The position numbers were made by a program, and so were the translations under genes. Below the pieces are notes generated by a model, which ran no database searches, was not told the DNA's origin, and worked only from the letters and a program-made list of their open reading frames with translations. A stretch of DNA of 64,000 nucleotides from Herminiimonas sp. (GTDB taxonomy: Bacteria > Pseudomonadota > Gammaproteobacteria > Burkholderiales > Burkholderiaceae), in the NCBI RefSeq assembly GCF_030655415.1, contig NZ_JAURVN010000004.1, positions 186,001 to 250,000 of the forward strand. The letters run 5' to 3'. Shown here one piece after another: positions 53,647-63,810 of this stretch (its first letter is position 1; every line of letters begins with the position of its first letter).

Positions 53647-55557
53647 TTATTGTGCGGCTGGCGCTGCTGGCGCATCCGGTGCAGTTGCCGTCGGTGGCAA
53701 GCCACTCGAAGGCGTATCAGACGTTGCACGCTTGACTGGAATACCGTACTTAGGTTGACGCGGATCACGGCCTTCCATGATGTCGTTAATCTGGTCGGAG
53801 TCGATGGTTTCCCAATCGAGCAGGGTTTTCGCCATCAACTCAACCTTGTCGCGATTGTCTTCAATCAACTTGCGCGACAACGCATATTGCGTATCCAGAA
53901 TCGTGCGGATTTCATTGTCGACTTTTTGCTGCGTCGCTTCAGAAACCGTTTTCGCCGACGAACGACCAAAGTAAGCGTCTTGCTCGGTATCTTCGTAGAC
54001 CATGGTGCCCAGGCTTTCTGACATACCGTAACGCGTCACCATGGCACGCGCCAATTTGGTTGCACGTTCAAAATCGTTAGATGCGCCTGTCGACATTTGA
54101 TGCATGAAAACTTCTTCCGCAATACGTCCGCCGAATAGGATGGAAATCTCTTCCAGCATCTTGTCTTTGTACATATTGACGCGATCATGTTCCGGCAACT
54201 GCCACGTCAAACCGAGCGCAAAACCGCGCGGCATGATCGTCACTTTATGCACAGGATCAGCCTTGGGCAGAAGCTTCGCGACCACCGCGTGACCAGATTC
54301 ATGGAAAGCCGTATTGCGACGTTCTTCTTCACGCATGACCGCAGACTTGCGCTCAGGACCCATCACGATCTTGTCTTTGGCATCCTCAAAATCCTGCATC
54401 TCGACCAAACGTTTGTTACGACGTGCCGCAAACAAGGCTGCTTCGTTGACCAAGTTGGCCAAATCCGCACCGGAAAAACCTGGTGTACCACGCGCCAAAA
54501 TATCAGCTTTAACGTCAGTCGCGATAGGCACCTTGCGCATGTGCACCATCAAGATCTGTTCGCGACCGCGAATATCAGGCAAACCGACAATCACTTGGCG
54601 ATCGAAACGACCTGGACGCAACAGCGCTTTATCCAGCACGTCAGCACGGTTAGTTGCAGCAACTACGATGACGCCAGCGTTCGGCTCAAAGCCGTCCATC
54701 TCGACCAGCATTTGATTCAAGGTTTGTTCGCGCTCATCATTACCGCCGCCCATACCAGCACCGCGATGACGACCAACTGCATCGATCTCATCGATAAAGA
54801 TAATGCAAGGAGCGTGTTTTTTAGCGTTATCGAACATGTCGCGTACGCGCGATGCGCCTACGCCGACAAACATCTCAACGAAATCCGAACCTGAGATGGA
54901 AAAGAAAGGAACCTTGGCTTCGCCGGCAATCGCACGAGCCAACAACGTCTTACCAGTACCTGGAGGACCCACCAGCAAGACGCCGCGTGGAATACGACCA
55001 CCGAGTTTTTGGAAGCGAGTTGGATCGCGCAAAAATTCAACCAATTCAGTCACTTCTTCTTTGGCTTCATCGCAACCTGCGACGTCGGCGAAAGTGACGG
55101 TATTAGCGGTGTCATCCAGCAAACGCGCTTTGGATTTGCCGAACGAGAATGCCCCGCCCTTGCCGCCGCCCTGCATTTGACGCATGAAGAAGACCCAGAC
55201 GCCGATCAGCAACAGCATCGGGAACCAGGAAATGAAAATTTGTGAAAGGAATGATTGTTCTTCAGGCTGTTTGACGTCGAATTTCACGCCGTTATTCACC
55301 AGATCGCCGACCAGACCGCGATCAAGATAGGTAATAGCCGTTTTGATTTTTTTGCCATCGGTAGTAGTCGCGACAATAGTGCGATCTTCAATCGTGGCTT
55401 CTTTGATGCGTTTACTTTTTACTTCGTCCAGGAAATCTGAATAAGGAATCGCCGCTGCCGCACCAGCTGTTGTGCGTCCGTCGAACTGCTTGAAGACGGT
55501 GAAAAGGACCATCCCGATGACCACCCATATGGCGACCTTGGAAAACATATTGTTCAC
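53647..55557 (-). CDS. ftsH: ATP-dependent zinc metalloprotease FtsH
   Basis: A 636-residue protein: membrane segments about 5-23 and 107-127, AAA domain with Walker A GPPGTGKT, Walker [17 protein letters not shown] and the second region of homology [18 protein letters not shown], then the Zn protease with HESGH. The end is rich in Pro, Ala and Thr. It degrades membrane and short-lived regulatory proteins as a hexamer. It lies 125 bp after rlmE on the same strand, as in most proteobacteria. Confidence 0.98.
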   Translation of the reverse strand: MNNMFSKVAIWVVIGMVLFTVFKQFDGRTTAGAAAAIPYSDFLDEVKSKRIKEATIEDRTIVATTTDGKKIKTAITYLDRGLVGDLVNNGVKFDVKQPEEQSFLSQIFISWFPMLLLIGVWVFFMRQMQGGGKGGAFSFGKSKARLLDDTANTVTFADVAGCDEAKEEVTELVEFLRDPTRFQKLGGRIPRGVLLVGPPGTGKTLLARAIAGEAKVPFFSISGSDFVEMFVGVGASRVRDMFDNAKKHAPCIIFIDEIDAVGRHRGAGMGGGNDEREQTLNQMLVEMDGFEPNAGVIVVAATNRADVLDKALLRPGRFDRQVIVGLPDIRGREQILMVHMRKVPIATDVKADILARGTPGFSGADLANLVNEAALFAARRNKRLVEMQDFEDAKDKIVMGPERKSAVMREEERRNTAFHESGHAVVAKLLPKADPVHKVTIMPRGFALGLTWQLPEHDRVNMYKDKMLEEISILFGGRIAEEVFMHQMSTGASNDFERATKLARAMVTRYGMSESLGTMVYEDTEQDAYFGRSSAKTVSEATQQKVDNEIRTILDTQYALSRKLIEDNRDKVELMAKTLLDWETIDSDQINDIMEGRDPRQPKYGIPVKRATSDTPSSGLPPTATAPDAPAAPAAQ

Positions 55558-55682
55558 TAAGACTCCTTGGACGCGTATAGCGTCTTTTTCTAAAATGTAG
55601 CTTCGATTCTACTCGTAAACATCAAGGCTTGCAGTATCTGATATCGGGTTAATACAGGCATAAACAAGGGCTAAATCTGTAT

Positions 55683-56327
55683 TTAAAGCGGATTTTTCAA
55701 ACCTTTTCCGAGTAAAAAGATTTCAGATGATTTATCCCGACTGGCTTTTGGCTTCTTTTGCATCACTGTCTTGAATTCCAAGCGGAATTTTTGGACAATT
55801 TCATTGAAACCGGTGCCGTTAAAGCACTTTACCAGCAAGGAGCCACTAGGTTTCATGTGCTGTTTAGAAAAATCGATGGCCAAATCAATAATATCCATCA
55901 TGCGCGCAGCGTCTGCAACGGCAATCCCTGACAAATTGGGCGCCATGTCCGATAACACAAGATCAACTTTTCGCCCTGCGACTAATTGCTCCAGTTGCTC
56001 CAACACTTCTTGCTCACGAAAATCGCCTTGAATAAAATGCACGTCGGCAATCGACTCCATCGGTAACATGTCCAGACCAATGATGGTGCCGTTAATGCCG
56101 CCGCCTACGCTGCCTGATAATTTATTGCGCACGTATTGCGACCAGCTGCCCGGCGTACAACCAAGATCGACAATGACCTGTCCTGGCTTGATCAGCTTTT
56201 CAGATTCGTCGATTTCTTTCAGCTTGTAGACCGCGCGCGCGCGATAGCCTTCTTTCTGCGCCAACTTCACATATGGGTCGTTAATATGGTCGTGTAGCCA
56301 GTTTTTGTTTAATTTCTTCTTTGCCAT
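55683..56327 (-). CDS. rlmE: 23S rRNA (uridine-2'-O)-methyltransferase RlmE
   Basis: A 214-residue protein with [20 protein letters not shown] at the start, the SAM motif [29 protein letters not shown], and the K-D-K-E catalytic set (K in [12 protein letters not shown] in SDMAPN, K in [11 protein letters not shown] in [10 protein letters not shown]). It methylates U2552 in the ribosomal A-loop. It is divergent from yhbY with 53 bp between, where TAGAAT boxes may serve as promoters. Confidence 0.96.
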   Translation of the reverse strand: MAKKKLNKNWLHDHINDPYVKLAQKEGYRARAVYKLKEIDESEKLIKPGQVIVDLGCTPGSWSQYVRNKLSGSVGGGINGTIIGLDMLPMESIADVHFIQGDFREQEVLEQLEQLVAGRKVDLVLSDMAPNLSGIAVADAARMMDIIDLAIDFSKQHMKPSGSLLVKCFNGTGFNEIVQKFRLEFKTVMQKKPKASRDKSSEIFLLGKGLKNPL

Positions 56328-56380
56328 TCGCGTAGAATACTAGTTTTAAATACTGTGGGACAAAGTTTGTCAGGTTCGCA

Positions 56381-56893
56381 ATGCGTGCCGCGGCAAAATT
56401 ATCCCCGTCACCATTGCCATTTATGTTGAAACTTACCCCGGCCGAGCGCAGTTCTTTACGCGCTGAAGCGCATGCTCTCAGCCCTGTCGTCATCATTAGT
56501 GAAGACGGTTTGAAACCTAGCGTTCTCAAAGAAATCGATAACAGCCTTAATTCACACGGTCTGATCAAAGTCCGTGTATTCGGCGATGACCGCGAAGCGC
56601 GTGTCACCATCTACGAAACGATTTGCGAACAACTCAATGCAGCGCCGATTCAACAAATCGGTAAATTGCTGGTGATTTATCGTCCCAAAAAAGATGCTGT
56701 TCAAGGGCCAACTGAAACGCGTGGTAGGGGCATGCGCGAAGTGACTATCGTCAAGCCTAGCCCTAGCGGCACCAAACGTCCGTCAGTGACAAAAGTGATG
56801 GTCAAAGGGAATGAACGTGTCACGCAAGGTGGCAATATTAAACGCGCCAAAACGCGTCAAACCAGCCCGAAGAAATCGTCGCTCGGACGATAA
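56381..56893 (+). CDS. yhbY: YhbY-type CRM-domain RNA-binding protein
   Basis: A 170-residue protein. The CRM domain fills about 15-110: LTPAERSSLRAEAHALSPVVIISEDGLKPSVLKEIDNSL, VRVFGDDREARVTIYETICEQL and IGKLLVIYRPKK; family members bind pre-50S ribosomes. The conserved G of the usual GxxG loop reads EDGL here. A basic, flexible tail of about 60 residues follows, often found in this group. Start: AGG nine bases before the ATG at 56381; the ATG at 56423 fits the family's usual first residue and is an alternative. Confidence 0.88.
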   Translation: MRAAAKLSPSPLPFMLKLTPAERSSLRAEAHALSPVVIISEDGLKPSVLKEIDNSLNSHGLIKVRVFGDDREARVTIYETICEQLNAAPIQQIGKLLVIYRPKKDAVQGPTETRGRGMREVTIVKPSPSGTKRPSVTKVMVKGNERVTQGGNIKRAKTRQTSPKKSSLGR

Positions 56894-56910
56894 ATCTATG
56901 TCGTTAAACT

Positions 56911-57366
56911 TCAGCGAAGTTTAACGATTAGTGCAGCGCCCAGCAGGCTCTGCACCACATAAATCCCCGTAGAAAGACTATGCAAGATGCCAAATTGTTT
57001 TTTGGCATCTGCAATTGCGTCTGCGTCGGTAATACTGTGCAAGATTAGACGCAATTCAGCCATGTGTGGCTGCAAGGCGAAGTAGCCAAGTAGCGTGCAC
57101 GCAACCATTCCCAGGATCAAATAAGTCAGCGTCTTAGCCGGCTTATTCTGTTCGCTACGATTTGCCTGAAATAACAGCGCAAGCAAAGCAGCAGCGCAAA
57201 AAATACTCAACCACGCGACGATATTAAAAAGGCTGCCAGCAATTGTTCCAGCCAGTGCGCGATCGCTTAGCGTAGAGAACAAAGTCGGCGCAGCGACAAA
57301 ACCTATCGCCCACAACGTTCCAACCCAAAAGGTCGCAATCAGCAATCGTGCACGTGACATGAACAT
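56911..57366 (-). CDS. DUF4149 inner-membrane protein
   Basis: A 151-residue protein with four hydrophobic segments: about 6-28 (ARLLIATFWVGTLWAIGFVAAPTLF), 45-65, 80-100 and 128-148. The pattern WVGTLWAIGFVAAPTLFSTLSDRALAG is the DUF4149 signature. It sits 2 bp after greA, the standard position in Burkholderiales. Function unknown. Confidence 0.85.
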   Translation of the reverse strand: MFMSRARLLIATFWVGTLWAIGFVAAPTLFSTLSDRALAGTIAGSLFNIVAWLSIFCAAALLALLFQANRSEQNKPAKTLTYLILGMVACTLLGYFALQPHMAELRLILHSITDADAIADAKKQFGILHSLSTGIYVVQSLLGAALIVKLR

Positions 57367-57368
57367 TT

Positions 57369-57842
57369 TTAGATGTACCGTACTTGCAGAACTTCGTATT
57401 CACGAATGCCAGCTGGCGCTTCAACAGCAACGACGTCGCCAACAAATTTACCGATCATTGCGCGAGCGATAGGCGACGTAATGGATACTTTCTTTTCCTT
57501 CAAGTCGGCCTCGTCGATACCGACGATTTGATACGTTACTTTATCGCCGGAATCCAGATCTTCCAGATCAACAGTCGCAGCGAAAACAATGCGGCCATCC
57601 GCTTCCAGCGTGGTTGGATCAATGATTTGCGACGTGCTCAGCTTGCCTTCCAAATCAGCAATACGGCCTTCGATAAAACTCTGGCGTTCTTTAGCCGCAT
57701 CGTAATCTGCATTTTCCGACAGATCACCTTGCGCACGCGCTTCTGCAATGGCGTTGATCACCCATGGTCGCTCTTTGGTTTTCAGACGATGCAATTCCTC
57801 TTTCATGAGGTTTGCGCCATAAGGAGTAATAGGTGTGGTCAT
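57369..57842 (-). CDS. greA: Transcription elongation factor GreA
   Basis: A 157-residue protein of usual length. The N-terminal coiled coil (about 1-75) has PITPYGANLMKEELHRLKTKERP and GDLSENADYDAAKERQSFIEGRI, with the acidic tip ENADYDAAKE that helps RNA polymerase cut backtracked RNA. The C-terminal FKBP-like domain includes YQIVGIDEADLKEKKVSITSPIARAMIGK. The segment upstream (57843-57939) holds a large inverted repeat between carB and greA. Confidence 0.97.
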   Translation of the reverse strand: MTTPITPYGANLMKEELHRLKTKERPWVINAIAEARAQGDLSENADYDAAKERQSFIEGRIADLEGKLSTSQIIDPTTLEADGRIVFAATVDLEDLDSGDKVTYQIVGIDEADLKEKKVSITSPIARAMIGKFVGDVVAVEAPAGIREYEVLQVRYI

Positions 57843-57865
57843 AGCTTATATCTTTAAAAGTGGAA

Positions 57866-57922
57866 AACCACAGAGGCCGCAAACGGCACCGGCATCCGGC
57901 ACCCTCTGTGACCTCTGTGGTT
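57866..57922. repeat. Large stem-loop between carB and greA
   Basis: AACCACAGAGG (57866-57876) and CCTCTGTGGTT (57912-57922) form an 11-bp perfect stem. Inside are two small hairpins (CCGCAAACGG; CCGGCATCCGG) and a second copy of CCTCTGTG. On the minus strand the stem is followed by TTTTCC, so it can attenuate carB read-through into greA. It looks like a dispersed extragenic repeat unit. Confidence 0.6.
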
Positions 57923-57939
57923 AAGTGTTGACTCTGAGC

Positions 57940-60900
57940 TTAGTGTAAAGTTTTATGCAGGCCTTGTAAATCGTAGACGTGTAACTCGTCCAGATGGGCC
58001 ATGCCTTCCACTGCAGCTTCTGCTCCGGCAATCGTTGTGTACGTTGTGACACGTGCCGCCAATGCTGAAGTACGAATCGTGCGTGAATCAACAATCGCGC
58101 TGCGTTTCTCTTCAACGGTATTGATGACCAATGCGATTTCGTTGTTCTTGATCATGTCGACAATGTGTGGACGACCTTCTGCCACTTTGTTGACTGATTG
58201 AACTTCGATACCCGCTGCGCTGATTGCCGCTGCCGTACCTTTGGTCGCGACCACAGAGAAGCCGATTTCAACCAGATCTTTTGCAACCTGAACCGCGCGT
58301 GGTTTGTCACCGCCCTTGACGCTCAGGAACACTTTGCCGGAACGCGGCAATTTGATGCTGGCACCAAGTTGCGATTTGACGAAGGCTTCACCAAAGGTTT
58401 TGCCGACGCCCATCACTTCACCGGTCGATTTCATCTCTGGTCCGAGAATCGTATCAACACCCGGGAATTTAACGAATGGGAACACCGCTTCCTTGACGCT
58501 GAAATACGGTGGAATCACTTCGTTGAAAATACCCTGGCTGTCCAGCGATTGACCGGCCATGCAACGTGCTGCAATTTTAGCGAGTTGCAAACCGGTGGCT
58601 TTCGACACGTACGGCACGGTACGTGAAGCGCGTGGGTTGACTTCCAGCACGAACACGACGTCTTGCAACTTGCCGTCGATCTCTTGCTGTTGAATCGCAA
58701 ATTGTACGTTCATCAAGCCGATAACGTTCAAGCCTTTGGCCATCAATGATGTTTGGCGTTTCAATTCGTCGATGGTTTCTTGTGACAGCGAATACGGTGG
58801 CAATGAACATGCGGAGTCACCTGAGTGCACACCAGCTTGTTCGATATGCTCCATCACGCCGCCAATGAAGGTGCGTACGCCGTCTGACAAACAGTCTACG
58901 TCAACTTCAATCGCATCGTTCAAGAAGCGATCCAGCAGCACTGGCGAATCATGCGAAACCTTGACGGCTTCACGCATGTAACGCTCAAGATCGCGTTGTT
59001 CGTGCACGATTTCCATCGCACGGCCACCGAGAACATACGATGGACGAACCACCAGCGGATAACCGATTTCCTGCGCCAGACGCAATGCATCTTCTTCAGT
59101 ACGTGCCGTACGATTTGGCGGCTGACGCAGCTTCAAGTCCTGCAACATTTTTTGGAAACGTTCGCGATCTTCTGCAGCATCGATCATGTCTGGCGACGTA
59201 CCGATGATAGGCACGCCATTCGCTTCCAGATCGAGTGCGAGTTTCAATGGAGTCTGGCCGCCATACTGCACGATAACGCCGAATGGTTTTTCCAGTGCGA
59301 CGATTTCGAGCACGTCTTCCAGTGTCAACGGCTCAAAATACAAGCGATCTGATGTGTCGTAATCGGTCGAAACGGTTTCTGGATTGCAGTTGACCATGAT
59401 AGTTTCGTACCCATCTTCGCGCATCGCGATCGCGGCGTGGACGCAGCAATAATCAAACTCGATACCTTGACCGATACGGTTAGGACCGCCGCCCAGCACC
59501 ATGATTTTTTTCTTGTTGGTCGGTTTCGATTCGCACTCTTCTTCGTACGTCGAATACATGTACGCAGTGTTGGTTGCGAATTCACCGGCGCAAGTATCGA
59601 CGCGTTTGTAGACCGGACGAATATTCATTGCATGGCGCTGTTCGCGCACTGCCTTGTCAGTAGTCTTCAGCAATTTAGCCAAACGACGATCAGCGAAACC
59701 TTTTTGCTTCAGCTTGAACAGCGTGGCTTTATCGATTGCGCTCAACGATTGCGTTTCCAGCCACAATTCGATATCAATAATTTCCTTGATCTGCGCGAGG
59801 AACCACGGATCGATGTGCGTCAGTTGATGCACTTCTTCCAATGAGAAACCTTGAGCGAATGCATCGCCGACGTACCAGATACGTTCTGGTCCTGGCTCAC
59901 CGAGTTCTTCTTCGATGGTTTCGCGGTCGGTGGTTTTTTCATTCATGCCATCAACGCCGACTTCAAGTCCGCGCAAGGCTTTTTGGAATGATTCCTGGAA
60001 GGTACGACCGATGGCCATCACTTCGCCTACCGATTTCATCTGAGTCGTCAGATGGCTATCAGCTTGCGGGAATTTTTCGAATGCAAAACGTGGAATCTTG
60101 GTAACGACGTAATCGATCGATGGTTCGAACGATGCCGGCGTTGCACCGCCGGTGATTTCGTTGCGCAGTTCGTCAAGCGTAAAGCCGACTGCCAATTTGG
60201 CCGCGATTTTCGCGATAGGGAAACCGGTTGCTTTCGATGCCAATGCGGATGAACGCGATACGCGTGGATTCATCTCGATGACGATCATGCGGCCATCTTC
60301 TGGATTGATCGAGAACTGCACGTTGGAGCCACCAGTATCAACACCGATTTCGCGTAGAACCGCGATCGATGCATTACGCATGATCTGGTATTCCTTGTCG
60401 GTCAGCGTTTGCGCTGGTGCCACCGTGATCGAGTCGCCGGTGTGCACGCCCATCGGATCCAGATTTTCGATCGAGCAAACGATGATGCAGTTGTCCGCTT
60501 TATCGCGCACGACTTCCATCTCGAATTCTTTCCAGCCGATCAGCGATTCTTCAATCAGCAATTCGCTGGTTGGCGATGCTTCCAGGCCGCGTTTGCAGAT
60601 CGCGTCGAATTCTTCGGCGTTGTATGCAATACCACCACCACTACCACCCATCGTGAACGAAGGACGAATGATGCATGGGAAGCCAAGATCCTTTTGCACA
60701 GCCCACGATTCTTCCAGGGTGTGTGCCACGCCTGAGCGTGCTGAGCCGAGACCGATTTTGGTCATCGCATCTTTAAATTTCGAGCGATCTTCTGCCTTGT
60801 CGATTGCTTCCGGCGAAGCGCCGATCAATTCGCAATCGTATTTGGTCAGGATGCCGTGGTGATGCAAATCCAGCGCACAGTTCAGCGCGGTCTGTCCACC

Positions 60901-61170
60901 CATGGTTGGCAAGATCGCATCAGGACGTTCTTTGTCGATGATGCGTTCAACCGCTTGCCATGTAATAGGCTCGATGTATGTCACATCGGCCATCTCAGGG
61001 TCGGTCATGATGGTCGCAGGATTGCTGTTGACCAGAATGACTTTGTAACCTTCTTCGCGCAGTGCTTTACATGCTTGCGCGCCGGAGTAATCGAATTCAC
61101 ATGCCTGACCGATAACGATCGGGCCAGCACCAATAATCAGGATGCTTTTAATGTCGCTGCGTTTAGGCAT
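57940..61170 (-). CDS. carB: Carbamoyl-phosphate synthase large subunit
   Basis: A 1076-residue protein with two homologous ATP-grasp halves. First half (about 1-400): [64 protein letters not shown]. Oligomerisation region about 400-555; second half (about 555-935): [62 protein letters not shown]. The C-terminal allosteric domain (about 940-1076) binds UMP and ornithine. With CarA it makes carbamoyl phosphate for arginine and pyrimidines. Its ATG overlaps the carA stop by 8 bases. Confidence 0.98.
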   Translation of the reverse strand: MPKRSDIKSILIIGAGPIVIGQACEFDYSGAQACKALREEGYKVILVNSNPATIMTDPEMADVTYIEPITWQAVERIIDKERPDAILPTMGGQTALNCALDLHHHGILTKYDCELIGASPEAIDKAEDRSKFKDAMTKIGLGSARSGVAHTLEESWAVQKDLGFPCIIRPSFTMGGSGGGIAYNAEEFDAICKRGLEASPTSELLIEESLIGWKEFEMEVVRDKADNCIIVCSIENLDPMGVHTGDSITVAPAQTLTDKEYQIMRNASIAVLREIGVDTGGSNVQFSINPEDGRMIVIEMNPRVSRSSALASKATGFPIAKIAAKLAVGFTLDELRNEITGGATPASFEPSIDYVVTKIPRFAFEKFPQADSHLTTQMKSVGEVMAIGRTFQESFQKALRGLEVGVDGMNEKTTDRETIEEELGEPGPERIWYVGDAFAQGFSLEEVHQLTHIDPWFLAQIKEIIDIELWLETQSLSAIDKATLFKLKQKGFADRRLAKLLKTTDKAVREQRHAMNIRPVYKRVDTCAGEFATNTAYMYSTYEEECESKPTNKKKIMVLGGGPNRIGQGIEFDYCCVHAAIAMREDGYETIMVNCNPETVSTDYDTSDRLYFEPLTLEDVLEIVALEKPFGVIVQYGGQTPLKLALDLEANGVPIIGTSPDMIDAAEDRERFQKMLQDLKLRQPPNRTARTEEDALRLAQEIGYPLVVRPSYVLGGRAMEIVHEQRDLERYMREAVKVSHDSPVLLDRFLNDAIEVDVDCLSDGVRTFIGGVMEHIEQAGVHSGDSACSLPPYSLSQETIDELKRQTSLMAKGLNVIGLMNVQFAIQQQEIDGKLQDVVFVLEVNPRASRTVPYVSKATGLQLAKIAARCMAGQSLDSQGIFNEVIPPYFSVKEAVFPFVKFPGVDTILGPEMKSTGEVMGVGKTFGEAFVKSQLGASIKLPRSGKVFLSVKGGDKPRAVQVAKDLVEIGFSVVATKGTAAAISAAGIEVQSVNKVAEGRPHIVDMIKNNEIALVINTVEEKRSAIVDSRTIRTSALAARVTTYTTIAGAEAAVEGMAHLDELHVYDLQGLHKTLH

Positions 61171-62317
61171 TTTTATTTTTCTCCATCATCGCCACGAAGC
61201 GATCAAACAAGGGGGCGATGTCATGCGGGCCTGGCGACGCTTCAGGATGACCCTGGAAGCAGAACGCCGGCTTGTCGGTGCGCTCAAAACCTTGCAGCGA
61301 ACCGTCAAATAAGGAAACGTGTGTCACGCGGCAATTAGCCGGCAAAGTCGCGGCATCAACGGCAAAACCGTGATTTTGCGATGTGATCAACACTTTTTTG
61401 CTATCTAAATCTTGTACCGGATGGTTGGCACCGTGATGGCCAAACTTCATCTTCAAGGTTTTAGCACCAGATGCCATCGCCATGATTTGATGACCGAGGC
61501 AAATACCAAAAGTTGGAATGCCACGTTCGATCAATTCCTTCGAAGCCGCGATGGCGTAATCGCATGGCTCCGGATCGCCAGGACCATTCGACAGGAAGAT
61601 GCCGTCCGGATTCAGCGCCAATGCATCAGCAGCAGTTGCTTGCGCCGGCAATACAGTCACTTTGCAGCCACGTTCTGCGAGCATGCGCAAGATGTTGAAC
61701 TTGACGCCGTAATCGAATGCGACGACATGATGCTTGGGCGCGGTTTGCTGGCCATAACCTTTGCCAAGCTTCCACTCGGTTTCGGTCCATGGGTAGGATG
61801 CTTTGGTCGAGACCACTTTCGCCAGATCCAGACCAGCCAAGCCGCCAAAGGTTTTCGCCAGCGCCAGCGCTTTTTCTGGTGTCGCATCTTCACCGGCCAG
61901 GATCGCGCCGCTTTGCGCACCCTTTTCACGCAGGATACGCGTCAATTTGCGCGTATCGATTCCTGCGATGCCGACGATATTCTCGGACTTGAGATAATCG
62001 GACAGCGTCTGTGTCGAGCGGAAATTGGAAACCAGAATCGGCAAATCCTTGATGATCAAACCGGCCGCATGAATCCTGGTCGATTCGACATCCTCGGCAT
62101 TAACGCCGGTATTACCGATATGGGGATAAGTCAGCGTAACGATCTGGCTGTTGTAGCTCGGATCGGTGAGGATTTCCTGATAACCGGTCATCGATGTGTT
62201 GAACACGACTTCGCCGATCGTATGACCCGACGCGCCTATCGAAATACCTGTGAAAATCGACCCGTCTGCTAGCGCAAGGATGGCCGGAACTGTAGGGCCA
62301 GAAAAGAATGGCGGCAA
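61163..62317 (-). CDS. carA: Carbamoyl-phosphate synthase small subunit
   Basis: A 384-residue protein with an N-terminal CPSase_sm domain (about 1-150: [35 protein letters not shown]) and a class-I glutamine amidotransferase (about 190-380) with the nucleophile Cys in [15 protein letters not shown] and the His/Glu pair in [11 protein letters not shown]. It passes ammonia from glutamine to CarB. The start is TTG at 62317 with a strong AGGAG 7 bases upstream; no ATG is near the family's usual start, so the TTG is well supported. The ribosome site is buried in a hairpin. Confidence 0.95.
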   Translation of the reverse strand: MPPFFSGPTVPAILALADGSIFTGISIGASGHTIGEVVFNTSMTGYQEILTDPSYNSQIVTLTYPHIGNTGVNAEDVESTRIHAAGLIIKDLPILVSNFRSTQTLSDYLKSENIVGIAGIDTRKLTRILREKGAQSGAILAGEDATPEKALALAKTFGGLAGLDLAKVVSTKASYPWTETEWKLGKGYGQQTAPKHHVVAFDYGVKFNILRMLAERGCKVTVLPAQATAADALALNPDGIFLSNGPGDPEPCDYAIAASKELIERGIPTFGICLGHQIMAMASGAKTLKMKFGHHGANHPVQDLDSKKVLITSQNHGFAVDAATLPANCRVTHVSLFDGSLQGFERTDKPAFCFQGHPEASPGPHDIAPLFDRFVAMMEKNKNA

Positions 62318-62319
62318 GG

Positions 62320-62341
62320 GGTAACTCCTGATGAGGTTACC
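62320..62341 (-). promoter_or_regulatory. Hairpin covering the carA ribosome-binding site
   Basis: On the minus strand GGTAAC and GTTACC form a 6-bp stem around CTCATCAGGA, so the AGGAG of carA lies in the stem and loop. The TTG start follows three bases later. This could lower or regulate carA translation. Confidence 0.5.
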
Positions 62342-62495
62342 GCCGCTGCGCTGCGCCAGATTGACCGTCGAAACCCGCGCAGCTTGCGCGCTTTTTGACC
62401 AAGACGATTCGCTTGATCAAAGGTTTGTGTAGTCGTATTTAGACGATGGGAAATGGGTATGCGCTACGGCGGAGTAAAATTAGCTAAACCGCCGA

Positions 62496-62525
62496 ATTAT
62501 AGTGCAAAACACCCTCGCCTGGCAA
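62496..62525 (-). promoter_or_regulatory. carA promoter
   Basis: On the minus strand TTGCCA (62520-62525), an 18-bp spacer and a perfect TATAAT (62496-62501) form a good sigma-70 promoter. Transcription would start near 62489, leaving a leader of about 170 bases before the carA start. Confidence 0.65.
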
Positions 62526-62622
62526 CCAGATCCGGCGCTTCGAGGGTGTTTAGTTCAGATTATCGTGACGCATCTCGCGAACCATCACGATGTCAGTCTG
62601 TTAAAACGATCACAGCAAGAAA

Positions 62623-63030
62623 TCAGGCGCCAATCGCAAGCAAGCCAGCCTTGGCAATTTGCACATCTTCAGTCGATTTCACGCCGGAAACACCAACTGC
62701 GCCCAAGCATTGACCATTAATGATGATAGGTACGCCGCCTTCCAGCATGCCTTCCAATGTAGGAGCCGTGATGAAGGAGAAGCGACCGTTATTGATGATG
62801 TCCTCGTAAACCTTGGATTCACGGCGACCCAAAGCGGCAGTTTTCGCTTTGGCTGGCGCGATATGCGAGGAAATCGGCGCTGCGCCATCCAAACGTTGCA
62901 ACCAAAGCAAGTGACCACCATCGTCAACGATCGCAATCGTCACACACCATTTATGCAAAGTTGCTTCTGTCTCCGCTGCCGCTGCGATTTTTTTCACATC
63001 TTCAAGCGTCAGGATTTGTTTTGATTGCAT
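62623..63030 (-). CDS. GlcG/HbpS-family protein
   Basis: A 135-residue protein from the ATG at 63030 with GGAG eight bases upstream. It has the Haem_degrading (GlcG/HbpS) fold: LTLEDVKKIAAAAETEATLHKW, VTIAIVDDGGHLLWLQRLDGA, AKAKTAALGRRES, EGGVPIIINGQCLGAVGVSG and DVQIAKAGLLAI. The family includes a heme-binding sensor partner and proteins beside glycolate, propanediol and aromatic pathways; function is mostly unknown. No signal peptide, so cytosolic. It is divergent from the gene at 63328. Confidence 0.85.
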   Translation of the reverse strand: MQSKQILTLEDVKKIAAAAETEATLHKWCVTIAIVDDGGHLLWLQRLDGAAPISSHIAPAKAKTAALGRRESKVYEDIINNGRFSFITAPTLEGMLEGGVPIIINGQCLGAVGVSGVKSTEDVQIAKAGLLAIGA

Positions 63031-63105
63031 GTCGTTAGCTCCGGTTAAACAAAATTGAATTGTAAGGCATGACGCCTCATATTGGGGCAAGAGCAATGTC
63101 GATTA

Positions 63106-63121
63106 GTTAACATGAGTTAAC
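63106..63121. promoter_or_regulatory. Paired GTTAAC inverted repeat
   Basis: GTTAAC-ATGA-GTTAAC is symmetric in its arms with a 10-bp repeat distance, one helical turn. It lies 76 bp upstream of the GlcG-family start on the other strand and may be an operator. The 63031-63327 gap otherwise shows only AT-rich sequence. Confidence 0.4.
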
Positions 63122-63327
63122 GTTTCTTTTCCTCAATAAGAGTATTATTAAATAACAAAAAATTAACTGAAGTTTGAAAATCTGTACCTAAGATTTTGAT
63201 GGCTCATCTGTAATCTGAGCGCCCTTAAACAAGTACTGTGCGGCAGTTAATTAAAAGCAAATAATACCCAGCAGAACAAAAATCTACATGGGCAACATCT
63301 TTAAAGAGTAACGAGAAGGGGGGAAAT

Positions 63328-63705
63328 ATGTTTTTTAAACGCTCAGTGCTACAGCATGCACTACCTCCCATCGAAGCTGAAAAAGAACCGCAGCCCGTGA
63401 CATCAGTAGTAAAAAAATCATCGCGCCAAGTGGACAACATACTGCTGCAATCGCCCTTGTATCAATTCAAACGCGATGTACTCAGCCTAGTTGCCAAAAT
63501 GAATCAAGGCGTAATCACTACCGATTGCGAAATGCTGAAAAAGCAAACCATGTATGTGCAATCGCAGCTATTACATGCGCTGACCCACGATCCGTCTATG
63601 CCGGGTAGCTTTAAAATTTTGTTGATGGAATATCACGCCAAGAGTGTCCGGGCGACACTGATAGACCGTCGGGGCGAACATTCACGGGACGAACCTGAGA
63701 AATAA
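63328..63705 (+). CDS. Hypothetical protein of 125 residues
   Basis: GAAGGGGGG ahead of the ATG is a strong ribosome-binding site. The protein is mainly alpha-helical by pattern: N-terminal tail with PPIEAEKEPQP, then LYQFKRDVLSLVAKMNQG, EMLKKQTMYVQSQLLHAL and FKILLMEYHAKSVRATLIDRR; the end is very charged. No signal peptide, membrane segment or named domain recognised. It stands alone between two regulatory gaps. Confidence 0.6.
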   Translation: MFFKRSVLQHALPPIEAEKEPQPVTSVVKKSSRQVDNILLQSPLYQFKRDVLSLVAKMNQGVITTDCEMLKKQTMYVQSQLLHALTHDPSMPGSFKILLMEYHAKSVRATLIDRRGEHSRDEPEK

Positions 63706-63810
63706 GCTTCAGGCATGGGTGTCATAAGCTGAATAGGCAACTCTAGCTTATAGAAGCAGAAACTAATCAGCTAGCAGATACATCATTCCGCATCCGAAAA
63801 AATCGAAACA

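Larger units (their letters stand above)
62318..62622. other. carA upstream region: promoter, long leader, stem-loop; no gene
   Basis: About 305 bases hold no ORF. The leader contains CGGCGG/CCGCCG (near 62467-62493) and GC-rich stems around 62340-62395. Upstream, AAACACCCTCG (62507-62517) pairs with CGAGGGTGTTT (62541-62551), which overlaps the promoter spacer and -35 and may also end the GlcG-family transcript. No PyrR-type terminator with a T-run is apparent. Confidence 0.5.

Noticed and set aside
55566..55590. GACGC/GCGTC stem with a T-run on the plus strand upstream of ftsH as a terminator
   Set aside because: The stem is only 5 bp and no plus-strand gene precedes it.
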